NCBI GenBank assembly: GCA_964615765.1
Contig: CAZTQN010000021.1
Span: 6,570 to 70,569 of the forward strand
Direction: 5' to 3'
From: CAZTQN01 sp964615765
Lineage (GTDB): Bacteria > Planctomycetota > Phycisphaerae > Phycisphaerales > UBA1924
DNA length: 64,000 nucleotides
This document shows positions 25,827 to 34,569 of the stretch, piece by piece. Every line of letters starts with the position of its first letter. Position 1 is the first letter of the stretch. The position numbers and the translations under genes are program-made. The notes under the pieces are model-generated. The model saw only the letters and a program-made list of their open reading frames with translations. It ran no database searches and was not told where the DNA came from.

Positions 25827-27152
25827 ATGAACGACGCCACCCCCGTCAATCCATTTCCAGCGTCGCCCGGGCCCGAGTTTCCGGGCCGGCTGCGGCTGAG
25901 CGGCGAGGGCGAGGGCGAGGGCGAGGGCGAGCGCTTGGACGCCGGGCTGCTGCACGCGGCGGGGCGTGTCCGCGCGGCGCTGGCGCGGGCGTTGGACGAG
26001 GTCGTGCCCCCGCCAAGGCGCCCGAATGATCTGGTCCGCACGCTCGGGCTCGACAAAACCATGGCCAGCCGCGTGCACCGGGCCGCGCAGGCGGACGAGC
26101 CGATCGAAGCCGTGCTGGACGGCGCAGGGGTGCTGGGGCTTCGGCAGGTGGTCGAGCGGCTGGCGTCGACGCCCGGGCAGCCGGCGCGTTCGAGCGCGAC
26201 GCTGGACGCGTTCCGCGCCGCCGTCGCCGACTTTGCCCGCGTGCTGGACCGTTTCCCTGAGGGGCGCATCGGGCTCGAAGCCGCCATGGCGGAGAGCATG
26301 CCCGAGATGCGCGACGCCGCGGAGCGCAAGGCGCGACGCACGGTGTTCCAGTCGCACATGTTCCTGCTGGGCTTCTACCAGGAACTGCTGTACAAGGCGT
26401 TTATCCGCGTGCCCTCGGCCCGCGAGCCGCGGCTGGTCGATTACATCTACATCGAGATCTGCGGCGGGTACCGCGTGCTGCGAACGGGGAGCAGCGGGCT
26501 GCTCGCCGGGATCCTCAGCATCCGCGCCGACGAGCCGGACAAACTGAGCACCGAGACGCTCGACGGGCGACCGATCGACACGGACGCGACGCCGACGTTT
26601 CTCGAGCGGTGGTCGACCAGCCCGATCCCGACGCTGCGCAGCGCGGCACGCGGGCAGTCGATCGTCATCGCGCTCCCGCCGGAACACCCGGGCCTGGGCG
26701 AGCCGATCACGCTGACGCTGGCCCACGTCATCCGGTGCGGCGGGCGGCGGTTCGGGAACGCTGAGCGGCCGTACGACACCAACTACGCCATCCTGCGCAA
26801 GCCCGTGAAGCGCCTGGTGTGGGACGAGCTGAGCGACCCGTCGCTGGGCGTCGGCCCGCCGATGGTGACGGCGAGTTTTGCCAGCGGGCCGGGGGCGATC
26901 CCCGCGGGCCCGGAGCTCGACGACCTGTACCGCGTGCGCCAGCCGGAGAAGTTCGAGGCCCTGGGCGTCGGGACGTCGCGTCTGGGCAGCAGCGACGTGC
27001 CGCAGTGCCGCGAACTGGTTGACTGGGTGCTCGGCAAAGTCGGGATCGACGGGTCGCGGCTTGCGGCCCACCGCCTGCGGATCGAGTACCCGGTGGCCCA
27101 CACGCGGTACATCGTGTGGAACCGGTTGCCCGAGCCGCCGGCGAGTGCGTGA
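25827..27152 (+). CDS. Unrecognised 441-residue protein with Gly-Glu repeat
   Basis: I do not recognise this protein. The ATG at 25827 starts a Pro-rich N-terminus containing a (Gly-Glu)5 tract encoded by a GAGGGC hexamer repeat (25902-25932). A helical region NDLVRTLGLDKTMASRVHRAA may be a helix-turn-helix, followed by helices to about residue 185. The second half is mixed beta (LVDYIYIEICGGYRVLR, GQSIVIALP, LTLAHVIRCGGRRF, HTRYIVWNRLPEPP). No signal peptide or membrane helix is seen, so it is probably cytoplasmic. A DNA-binding or ligand-sensing regulator is one possibility, but this is a guess from the HTH-like stretch alone. Confidence 0.6.
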   Translation: MNDATPVNPFPASPGPEFPGRLRLSGEGEGEGEGERLDAGLLHAAGRVRAALARALDEVVPPPRRPNDLVRTLGLDKTMASRVHRAAQADEPIEAVLDGAGVLGLRQVVERLASTPGQPARSSATLDAFRAAVADFARVLDRFPEGRIGLEAAMAESMPEMRDAAERKARRTVFQSHMFLLGFYQELLYKAFIRVPSAREPRLVDYIYIEICGGYRVLRTGSSGLLAGILSIRADEPDKLSTETLDGRPIDTDATPTFLERWSTSPIPTLRSAARGQSIVIALPPEHPGLGEPITLTLAHVIRCGGRRFGNAERPYDTNYAILRKPVKRLVWDELSDPSLGVGPPMVTASFASGPGAIPAGPELDDLYRVRQPEKFEALGVGTSRLGSSDVPQCRELVDWVLGKVGIDGSRLAAHRLRIEYPVAHTRYIVWNRLPEPPASA

Positions 27153-27169
27153 GATGCACGCGGACGGGA

Positions 27170-27895
27170 TTATGGCTGCCTGCGAGCGCGTCGGCTGAGG
27201 GTCACACCCGCCAGTGCCAAGAGCGAGAACGCGCCCGGCGCCGGAATCGCCAGCGCGATCGCATACGACCCGGTATGCAGCTGGTTGGACCGGCCGGCAC
27301 GAAGATCAATCTCAAAGCGGTAGTTGACACCCGGAAGCAGCACGCCGCCTTGATTGAACGTGGCGGAGTACGTTGCCTGCCCGATGAAGCCGTTCGGGAC
27401 GCCCGCGCGCGAGAACAGCACGGCGGAGTCGCTCAGGCGGGTCAGCCGCACGAGCGCCGACGACGCATCTTGGGAGCCCGCTGAGCCCGTGTCCCGACCG
27501 ACAGAGATGTTGCCGGACAGGGTGAAGAACGTCACTTCACTGACAGACAAGACAACGTCGAGCACCGACTGCCCGATGCCGAGGGTCGTCTGCCGCCCCG
27601 CTTCGCCATACGCGGTGCCCTGGGCTTGAATCCCCAGCGCGGTCAATGCGGATTCCTGTGTCGCAGAGGCCATCGCGTCGGTCTGGAAACTCCGGTACGT
27701 CACGCTGCCGGAGAACGGGGCGAAATCGGGGGCGCTCTGGGTGGTTTCCGGCACGCTGCTCACACCGGCGGCGAACGCCGAAAAGGTGTTAACGCTCCGG
27801 CTCTGGCTCACGTACGTGATGGCCCCAGACGCACTCGAAGCGACGGTGAAGGCCAAACCAACAACCGTCCCGAGAATCTGTGAAGAACGCCGCAT
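27170..27895 (-). CDS. Exported protein with PEP-CTERM-like (PAP) sorting tail
   Basis: A 241-residue exported protein from the ATG at 27895, which is preceded by a strong GGAGGGA site. The signal peptide ends SSASGAIT. The body is a Ser/Thr/Ala-rich beta-domain without recognised motifs. The C-terminus is a tripartite sorting tail: IPAPGAF, a hydrophobic helix SLLALAGVTL and a basic end SRRARRQP. This matches PEP-CTERM architecture with PAP in place of PEP, so a dedicated exosortase elsewhere would be expected to anchor it. It converges with the gene at 25827 across an 18-base gap. Function is unknown. Confidence 0.72.
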   Translation of the reverse strand: MRRSSQILGTVVGLAFTVASSASGAITYVSQSRSVNTFSAFAAGVSSVPETTQSAPDFAPFSGSVTYRSFQTDAMASATQESALTALGIQAQGTAYGEAGRQTTLGIGQSVLDVVLSVSEVTFFTLSGNISVGRDTGSAGSQDASSALVRLTRLSDSAVLFSRAGVPNGFIGQATYSATFNQGGVLLPGVNYRFEIDLRAGRSNQLHTGSYAIALAIPAPGAFSLLALAGVTLSRRARRQP

Positions 27896-27979
27896 CTTTC
27901 TCTCCCTCCGGTTTTTCAGACTGTGCAGCACATCGCGAGGAATCATGCGCGACCGCACGCAACACTGTGCGCGCGATTG

Positions 27980-28007
27980 AGCGTAGTGCCACATTAAGAT
28001 ATGACAA
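27980..28007 (-). promoter_or_regulatory. Weak candidate promoter for the PAP-tail protein gene
   Basis: On the minus strand TTGTCA (28007-28002) and TACGCT (27985-27980) are separated by 16 bases, in a locally AT-rich stretch about 85 bases upstream of the start at 27895. Confidence 0.28.
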
Positions 28008-28091
28008 AATAACCCACCGTTGACCGATTCACACCGCCGTGCGCCGCGTAAGTCGCGGACACCGCACCCCAATTGAGGGAGGCGAGGGATC

Positions 28092-30296
28092 TCAGGCCGT
28101 TTGGGTCTGCGGGACGCCGGAGGTGCTCAGCGTGAGGCTGCCGGCGCGGCGGCGACGCACCGGAACGTCGCTCTGGTCCTGCTCGGTGAGTTCGCTGGTC
28201 TGGAACTGCTCGCCGAAGCGGAACAGGCGGAAGCTGTTGGCGATGACGAACACGTCGCCGACGACGTGGTAGATGCCGGCGAGGATGAGCGCGCCGCCCG
28301 CGCCGAAGAGGTTGAGCTGCCCGGTCGCCGCGAGCGCCAGCCCGATGACGGAGATGATCAGCGCCATCGCGATGTTCTGGCCGATGATTACGCGCGTCTT
28401 GCGCGAGAGTTCGATCAGGAACGGCACGCGGGAGAGGTCGTCGTTCATCAGCGCGACGCCGGCCGAGTTGGCGGCGATGTCGCTCCCCGACAGGCCCATG
28501 GCGACGCCGACGTCGGCTGATGCGAGCGACGGGCCGTCGTTGATCCCGTCGCCGACCATCATCACGCGACGGCCTTCCTTCACCAGTTGCTGGATCTGCT
28601 GGTGCTTTTCTTCCGGCAGGCACTCGGCCTCAATGTGATCCACGCCGACGGCGCGCCCGACGCGCTCGGCGACGCTGAGGCGGTCGCCCGTCAGGATGTC
28701 GACGCGGCGGACGCCGATCTCGCGCATGTGCGCGATGACGGTCTTGACGTTCGAGCGCACGCGGTCTTCCAGCCCAACCACGCCCAGGTAGCGCCCGTCC
28801 TTCACGACGTGCACGCCCGACATGCCCTCGATGCGCTTCTCGACGGCTTCGATCGTGGAGCGGTTGTGCGGGAAGGTCTCGATCAGCCACGACTGGCGGC
28901 CGACGCAGACCTCGCCGATGCTGGTGCGGGCGCGGATGCCCCGGCCGTGGATTTCTTCGAACTCCGTCGACCCGTCCGGCTCGATGCGGGCCTGCTTGCC
29001 GGTCTGCACGATGCTCTTGGCCAGGGGGTGCGATGAGTGCTGCTCGCCGTTGACGGCGGCCTGAAGAAGTTCGGCCCCGTCGACGCCGTCCGCGGGCGCC
29101 AGGCGGGCGACGGCGAAGCGGCCGGTCGTGATCGTCCCCGTCTTGTCGAGGATGATCGTGTCGATGCTGGCGGCCTGCTCGAGGTAGTTGACCTTCTTGA
29201 TGAGGATGCCCAAGCGGGCGGCCGCGGCGAACGCGGCCACGATCGCCAAGGGGCTCGCCAGCAGCAGCGCCGACGGGCACGCGACCACCAGCGTCGTCAG
29301 GGCGCGCTGCGCGTCCTTGGTCACGAACCACACCACGAACGCGATGCTCAGGCACACCGGCACGAAGAACCGGGCCACCTGCTCGACCATCAACTGGTTG
29401 GGCGTGCGGCTGGATTCCGCCTCGCGGATCAACTGGCTCACGCGCCCGATCGTCGTGTCCTGCCCGACCTGCGTCGCGCGCAGATCGATCACGCCCGACA
29501 GGTTGGTCGTGCCGGCGTACACCGGGTCGCCCGGCTGCACTTCGTGCGGGGCCGCTTCGCCCGTCAGCGAGGCCTGGTTGAGCGTGCTCCGCCCGGTGAC
29601 GACCTCGCCGTCGACCGGCAGGTTCTCGCCCGGCTTGACGCGGACGACGTCGCCGACCTTGACCTCCGTGAGCGAGACTTCCCGTTCCACCCCGCCGGCG
29701 ACGATGCGGGCGACATCGGGCGTGAGCCCGACCAGATCTTCAATCGCCCGCTGGGCGCCCCAGGCACGTTGACGCACGAACTGGTCGGCGATGAGCAGGA
29801 TGAACGCGAGGAAGCCGGCCCCAACGTACTGGCCCATGGCCATCGAGCCGAGGATCGCGATCGCCGTCAGCGTGCTGGTCGAGGGCTGGCCGCGCTTGAC
29901 GATCTCTTCGAACGCCGCCTTGAACAGCGGGAAGGCCAGCAGCAGGGCTCCGATAATGGCCGGGATGTTGGCGGCCTGCCCGCTGATGATGTCGTTGAAC
30001 CCGGGCACGTTCTTGGCGATGACGGTCGTCAGCACGAGCACCGCGCCGAGCAGGTACACGACGGTGTAGCGCTCGAGCTTGATGTTGTGGTGCGCGCAGC
30101 AGGCCATGCCCGCCGCGTCGTGGTCGTGGTTGTAATCGTGGTCGCGGCGCGGGGCGGCTGCGGCGCCGGCCTTGGCGTGCGTGTGCCCGTTGGTGTGGGC
30201 GTGCCCATGATGCCCGTGGTGGGCGTGGTCGTGGCTGTGCGAGTGGTCGTGAGTGTGGCGGGCCATGCGCGGGGCGTTTCCCGTGAAAGTCGCCAT
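28092..30296 (-). CDS. Heavy-metal P-type ATPase with His-rich N-terminus
   Basis: A 734-residue P1B-type metal-exporting ATPase of the inner membrane. The N-terminus is extremely His-rich (about 20 His in the first 60 residues) and has MACCAHH, but no classical CxxC metal-binding domain. Landmarks: TGEA actuator motif, LDKTGTITTG phosphorylation site, SSHPLAKS (the P1B HP motif) and GDGINDGPSLASADVG hinge. The transmembrane metal motif is CPS (VVACPSALLLASP) instead of the common CPC. The ATG at 30296 is used; one at 30266 would remove ten residues. His-rich N-termini often accompany zinc or nickel, but the transported metal is not known. Confidence 0.9.
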   Translation of the reverse strand: MATFTGNAPRMARHTHDHSHSHDHAHHGHHGHAHTNGHTHAKAGAAAAPRRDHDYNHDHDAAGMACCAHHNIKLERYTVVYLLGAVLVLTTVIAKNVPGFNDIISGQAANIPAIIGALLLAFPLFKAAFEEIVKRGQPSTSTLTAIAILGSMAMGQYVGAGFLAFILLIADQFVRQRAWGAQRAIEDLVGLTPDVARIVAGGVEREVSLTEVKVGDVVRVKPGENLPVDGEVVTGRSTLNQASLTGEAAPHEVQPGDPVYAGTTNLSGVIDLRATQVGQDTTIGRVSQLIREAESSRTPNQLMVEQVARFFVPVCLSIAFVVWFVTKDAQRALTTLVVACPSALLLASPLAIVAAFAAAARLGILIKKVNYLEQAASIDTIILDKTGTITTGRFAVARLAPADGVDGAELLQAAVNGEQHSSHPLAKSIVQTGKQARIEPDGSTEFEEIHGRGIRARTSIGEVCVGRQSWLIETFPHNRSTIEAVEKRIEGMSGVHVVKDGRYLGVVGLEDRVRSNVKTVIAHMREIGVRRVDILTGDRLSVAERVGRAVGVDHIEAECLPEEKHQQIQQLVKEGRRVMMVGDGINDGPSLASADVGVAMGLSGSDIAANSAGVALMNDDLSRVPFLIELSRKTRVIIGQNIAMALIISVIGLALAATGQLNLFGAGGALILAGIYHVVGDVFVIANSFRLFRFGEQFQTSELTEQDQSDVPVRRRRAGSLTLSTSGVPQTQTA

Positions 30297-30573
30297 GCCG
30301 CAATCAGAACGATCACGCGGCGGGCGAGGACCTCGAGAGAGAGAGCACGCGGGGAACCGGAACGCAAAACTTCGAGACGCGAACTGGTGTGAACCCTGCC
30401 CAGCCACCCACGGGGGGCACCCGGTAGGGCTCGGCAAGCGGCGATCGTAGTCGCCGGAAAACCGGACGGACCTCGAACGGTACGAACGATCCTGAATCCG
30501 GGTTCACGTCAGCTGCACCGACCAGCCGGGGCCGCCGTCCCACCCCCCTTTAGCGCCGGTTGTACACTCCTCC

Positions 30574-31734
30574 ATGACCGAACCAAAGCCGAGCAAGCGT
30601 GAAGCCACCCGCGACCCCGGGCGTGCCGCCGCGCCGACTTCGGCGACCGGGCCATCTCGGTCCGCGGCCGGCATCGATCGAGCGGCACCGAAGGTCGCCA
30701 TCCTCGGCGTTGGGCAGATGGGTTTGGTGTGCGCTCGGATCCTCGGCGAGGCCGACAGCGCCGGCGGCCCGCGGGCCCGCCCGCCCATGACCGTCACGAT
30801 GTGGGCCCATCGCGACGAAGACGCCGGCGACCTGACGCAGACGCGCACCAGCATCCGCCTGCCGGGCTTCCGACTCGCCGAGGCGATCCGCGTCACCAGC
30901 GACCTGCGCAAGGCCGTCGCCGACGCCGACCTGATCGTCACCGCCATCCCCGTGCAGTTCATGCGCTCGGTGTGGGAGCGGCTCCGCGGCGTGGTGCCTG
31001 GCGGGGCGGGCGTCGTCTCCGTCGCGAAGGGAATCGAGAACGACACGCTGCTGCGCCCGACGCAGATCGTGCTGGATTGCCTGGGGGAAGCGGCGCCATC
31101 GGGCGTGACGCTCCGCCCGCTGGGGGTGCTCAGCGGGCCGACGATCGCCGCGGAACTGGCCCGCGGGTTGCCGGCCGTCATGATCGCCGCGAGCCAGGCG
31201 CCGGAGTTCGGGCAACGGATGCAGGCGGCGTTCTCGACCTCGTACCTGCGGATCTACACGAGCGCCGACGTGCTGGGCGTCGAACTCGCCGGCGCGATGA
31301 AGAACGTCATCGCCATCGCCGCGGGCATTATCGACGGGCTCAACGCCGGCAACAACGCCAAGAGCGCGCTGCTGGCCCGAGGACTGGCGGAGATCACGCG
31401 GCTGGGCGTGGCCCTCGGCGCGACGCAGGAGACGTTCTTCGGGCTCGCCGGCGTCGGCGACCTGGCGACCAGCTGCTTCTCGCCTGAAGGCCGCAACCGC
31501 TCCTGCGGCGAAGCCCTCGGTCGCGGCACGCGCGTGGGCGAGTATCTCGCCAAATCGCGCACCGTCGTCGAGGGCGTCGCGACCACGCGCAGCGTCATCG
31601 ACCTGGCCCGGCGCGAGGGCGTCGACATGCCCATCGTGCACGCGGTGCACCAGGTGCTGTATGAAGGTATGGACCCGATCGAGGGCATCGGGCTCTTGAT
31701 GAGCCGGGCCCCGAAGGCCGAACGCGTCGGATAA
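30574..31734 (+). CDS. gpsA: Glycerol-3-phosphate dehydrogenase [NAD(P)+]
   Basis: Reduces dihydroxyacetone phosphate to sn-glycerol-3-phosphate for phospholipid synthesis in the cytoplasm. It has 386 residues, about 40 more than typical, owing to an N-terminal Ala/Pro/Ser-rich extension. The Rossmann motif VAILGVGQMG lies near residues 41-50, and VSVAKGIEN and LSGPTIAAELARG follow. The catalytic Lys segment LAGAMKNVIAIAAGIIDGL and the C-terminal NAKSALLARGLAE and FGLAGVGDLATSC are complete. Translation may begin downstream of the listed ATG, as no conserved residue precedes AAPKVAIL. It diverges from the metal ATPase gene. Confidence 0.93.
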   Translation: MTEPKPSKREATRDPGRAAAPTSATGPSRSAAGIDRAAPKVAILGVGQMGLVCARILGEADSAGGPRARPPMTVTMWAHRDEDAGDLTQTRTSIRLPGFRLAEAIRVTSDLRKAVADADLIVTAIPVQFMRSVWERLRGVVPGGAGVVSVAKGIENDTLLRPTQIVLDCLGEAAPSGVTLRPLGVLSGPTIAAELARGLPAVMIAASQAPEFGQRMQAAFSTSYLRIYTSADVLGVELAGAMKNVIAIAAGIIDGLNAGNNAKSALLARGLAEITRLGVALGATQETFFGLAGVGDLATSCFSPEGRNRSCGEALGRGTRVGEYLAKSRTVVEGVATTRSVIDLARREGVDMPIVHAVHQVLYEGMDPIEGIGLLMSRAPKAERVG

Positions 31735-31829
31735 ACCCGCCGCAGCGCCCCGCGTTTCGCGGAGAGGCCGCGCTGGCGCCGCGTACAGTCGTGATCGCGG
31801 CACGCACGCCGCGGGCAGGAGATTTATTG

Positions 31830-32894
31830 GTGAACCGGGCAGCACTCGCGGGACTGGTCGTGATCGGGCTGAGCGCGTCGGCGGCGAGCGCGTGGGACGC
31901 GTACGGGCACCGCACCATCACCGCCGTCGCGCTCGAGAAGTTCAACGCCCGCGTCGAGGGCGGGCCGGAGCGGGCCCAGATCGCCTGGCTCTTCAACGAC
32001 GACGTGCCGGCCCAGGTCGGCTTCCAGGCCGGCGAGCCGGACCGCTACCGCTCCGTGCGGCTGGGGCAGCTCAAGCACGTCAACGACCCGGATCACTTCC
32101 TCGATATCGAAGACCTCGAGCCGTTCGGGCTGACGCTGCGCAGCCTCCCGCCGCTGCGGGTCGAGTACTTCCGCGCGATGATCATCGCCAAGCACGAGCA
32201 CCCGGAGAACGCGCGCCCGTACAACGAACGCACCGACACAGCCCGCACGCAGGAGTTCCCGGGCACGCTCCCGTTCGCGATCATGGAGCACTACGGGCGG
32301 CTGGTCGCGTCGCTGCGCACGGTGCGCATCCTGCACACGCTCAACGAACCGGCCCGTCAGCCGCAGCTCGCCGCGGCCCGCGCCAGCGTTGTGCAATCCA
32401 TGGGGCAGTTGTCGCACTTCGTCGGCGACGCCGCGCAGCCCCTGCACACCACGCGGCACTACAACGGCTGGGTCGACAACCAGCCGCCCGGCGACGCCGA
32501 AGAGTTCACGACCAACAAGGGCTTTCACGCGTACATCGACACGACGGTGCTGGCGATCCACGGGTTTGACTCCGCGTCCATCGCCGCCGGCTGCGACACC
32601 GAGCGCACCGTCGACTTCGCCAACCCGTGGAACGACACGCTCGACCTGATCGAACGCTCGCATCAACAGGTGATCCCGCTGTACAAGCTGCAGAAAAGCG
32701 GCGATCTGGAGAAGGAGCCGGGGCGGGCGCTGATCCATCAGCAGCTCTGCGACGCGTCCCAGACGCTGGCCGCGTTCTACTTCGCCGCCTGGCGAGCCAG
32801 CACGCCGACCGAGCGCGACATCGCGGACTTCATCAAGTACGACGCGGCCTCGTCGCGCACGCCCAACCCGATGGAGCGCGACCCCAGCCCGTAA
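31830..32894 (+). CDS. Exported S1/P1 nuclease-like zinc enzyme
   Basis: A 354-residue exported protein from the GTG at 31830 (AGGAGA eight bases upstream). The signal peptide ends ASAASAWDAYGHRTI; the mature N-terminal Trp and the following GH pattern match the S1/P1 nuclease family, in which the N-terminal Trp ligates zinc. The motif SMGQLSHFVGDAAQPLHTTRHYNG contains the His and Asp zinc ligands of the same fold. It could be a nuclease or a related phospholipase C-type enzyme, as the two share the trinuclear zinc site. It has no dockerin-like module and is not co-directional with an evident partner. Confidence 0.75.
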   Translation: MNRAALAGLVVIGLSASAASAWDAYGHRTITAVALEKFNARVEGGPERAQIAWLFNDDVPAQVGFQAGEPDRYRSVRLGQLKHVNDPDHFLDIEDLEPFGLTLRSLPPLRVEYFRAMIIAKHEHPENARPYNERTDTARTQEFPGTLPFAIMEHYGRLVASLRTVRILHTLNEPARQPQLAAARASVVQSMGQLSHFVGDAAQPLHTTRHYNGWVDNQPPGDAEEFTTNKGFHAYIDTTVLAIHGFDSASIAAGCDTERTVDFANPWNDTLDLIERSHQQVIPLYKLQKSGDLEKEPGRALIHQQLCDASQTLAAFYFAAWRASTPTERDIADFIKYDAASSRTPNPMERDPSP

Positions 32895-33011
32895 CGCGGG
32901 GAATACTCGGGGATGGCCTGTGAAGGTGGGGAAAAGGGGGTCCGCGGGCTGGCGTAACCGGCAAACGGATGTAGACTCACCCAGATCGCCATTCACGAGG
33001 AGTTCGTCATC

Positions 33012-34430
33012 ATGCGGATCGCTGTTGCTGCGCTGTTGCTGTCCACCCCGGCCCTGGGCCAGTCCATCCTGCCGACCACGATTCTGAAGGAAGGCGACGC
33101 GCTCGCCGGGAGCACGATCAGCGCCATCAGCCAGGTGGCCACCAACCGGAACACGGGCTTTGCGCTGAACCTGGGCTTCGCCGACGGCGTGTCGCGGTTC
33201 TGGGGCAACGCGGTCCGCGGGCCGGGCGCGGTGCTGCGGAGCGAGGGGACGGTCGGGATCTATCAGCAGACCTCGTTCGAGTCGTTCTTCGGGTTCTCCA
33301 ACAGCGGCGCCATCGCTTACAGCCCGAGCGTGACGTTCGGAACGGTGACCAGCGGCGACGCCGTCTTCCTCGATGACAGCGCGCTCGCCGTCGAGACGGA
33401 AGCCATCACGTCGATCCCCGGGCAGTTCTGGCGCTTCGCCAGCCGCCCGACGGCGACGGGCACCGGCGAGGCGTGGTGGGCCGCGGGGTTGACGTCGACC
33501 TCCGGCGGACCGACGCAGACGCGCGGGCTCTTCCGCGGGAACGGGATCTCCGTCCTGCGCTCTGGCGACTTTGTCACCGGCGCGACGGAGGCGATCAACT
33601 CCGCCACCGCCGTCTCGTTCGACTTCGGCGTCTCCGGCGCGGGCACGAACTACATCTGCGAAGTCACGCTGACCGCCGCTTCCGCGATCGACACCGCCGT
33701 CGTCCGCAACGGCGCGATCATCACCACCGAGGGCGGGCTCATCCGCGAGGGCGAGATCATCCCCGTCGCCGCCGGGGGCGACGGCTTCCTGTTCTGGCAG
33801 AACTTCGACTTTATGGGCATCACTGAGTCCGGGCGCTACTTCTTCACCGGCGATGACAACAACATCGCCACCTCCGACGAGTTCATCGTCCGCGACGGCA
33901 GGATCGTCTTCCGCGACGGGAGCGTCGTCGACGGGCAGACGCTGCAGGGCGACATCGAGGCCGCCGTCATGAACGAGCAGGGCGACCTCGCCTTCACCTG
34001 GGACATCAACCTCAACGCGACCGAGGCCATCTACCTCAACCGCCGCCTGATCGTGAAGGAAGGCGACACCATCGACTTCGACGGCAACGGCACCGCCGAC
34101 GCCGACGCCCCGATCACCGACTTCACCGGCATCTCCAACCTCGCCGTCACCGGTCGCGACGGGGCCCGCGTGGACGTCTACTTCACCGCCGACATCGACC
34201 GCGACGGCAACCTCACCACCACCGCCGACCGCGTCGAGGTCGCCCTCTCCGTCCGCGTCTGCCTCAACGACATCAACCGCGACGGCAGCGTCACCGTGCA
34301 GGACATCTTCGACTACCTGCAGGCCTATTTCTCCAACAACCTCACCGCCGACGTCAGCAACGACGGCCTGCTCAGCGTGCAGGACATCTTCGACTTCCTC
34401 ACGCTCTACTTCGCCGGCTGCCCGGCCTGA
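33012..34430 (+). CDS. Exported protein of unknown function with dockerin-like C-terminus
   Basis: A 472-residue exported protein with GAGGAG upstream of the ATG and a short signal peptide (ends ALGQS). The body consists of repeated beta-hairpin units with motifs such as DDSALAVE, RGLFRGNGISVL, RNGAIITTEGGLIREG and VRDGRIVFRDGSVV, a propeller-like or tandem-repeat layout seen in planctomycete surface proteins. Residues 417-472 form the Cys-bounded double dockerin-like module (SVTVQDIFDYL, LLSVQDIFDFL). A terminator follows. The repeated phrases about default versus read values suggest a fold, not a function. Confidence 0.8.
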   Translation: MRIAVAALLLSTPALGQSILPTTILKEGDALAGSTISAISQVATNRNTGFALNLGFADGVSRFWGNAVRGPGAVLRSEGTVGIYQQTSFESFFGFSNSGAIAYSPSVTFGTVTSGDAVFLDDSALAVETEAITSIPGQFWRFASRPTATGTGEAWWAAGLTSTSGGPTQTRGLFRGNGISVLRSGDFVTGATEAINSATAVSFDFGVSGAGTNYICEVTLTAASAIDTAVVRNGAIITTEGGLIREGEIIPVAAGGDGFLFWQNFDFMGITESGRYFFTGDDNNIATSDEFIVRDGRIVFRDGSVVDGQTLQGDIEAAVMNEQGDLAFTWDINLNATEAIYLNRRLIVKEGDTIDFDGNGTADADAPITDFTGISNLAVTGRDGARVDVYFTADIDRDGNLTTTADRVEVALSVRVCLNDINRDGSVTVQDIFDYLQAYFSNNLTADVSNDGLLSVQDIFDFLTLYFAGCPA

Positions 34431-34468
34431 ACCGCGCGAGCGGGCCCGCACACTCCGATCCGTCAACG

Positions 34469-34504
34469 CACCCCGCGCCATCCCCTGGCGCGGGGTGTTG
34501 CTTT
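34469..34504 (+). terminator. Intrinsic terminator after the dockerin-like gene
   Basis: CACCCCGCGCCA (34469-34480) and TGGCGCGGGGTG (34486-34497) form a perfect 12-bp stem with a TCCCC loop, followed by TTGCTTT. The tract is short but the stem is very strong. It lies 38 bases past the stop. Confidence 0.8.
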
Positions 34505-34569
34505 CGGCGGGTCCGGTCGTGCACCTAGTATCAGGTATGCCCGGCGGGTCAGGATCAGCAACCGGACCG

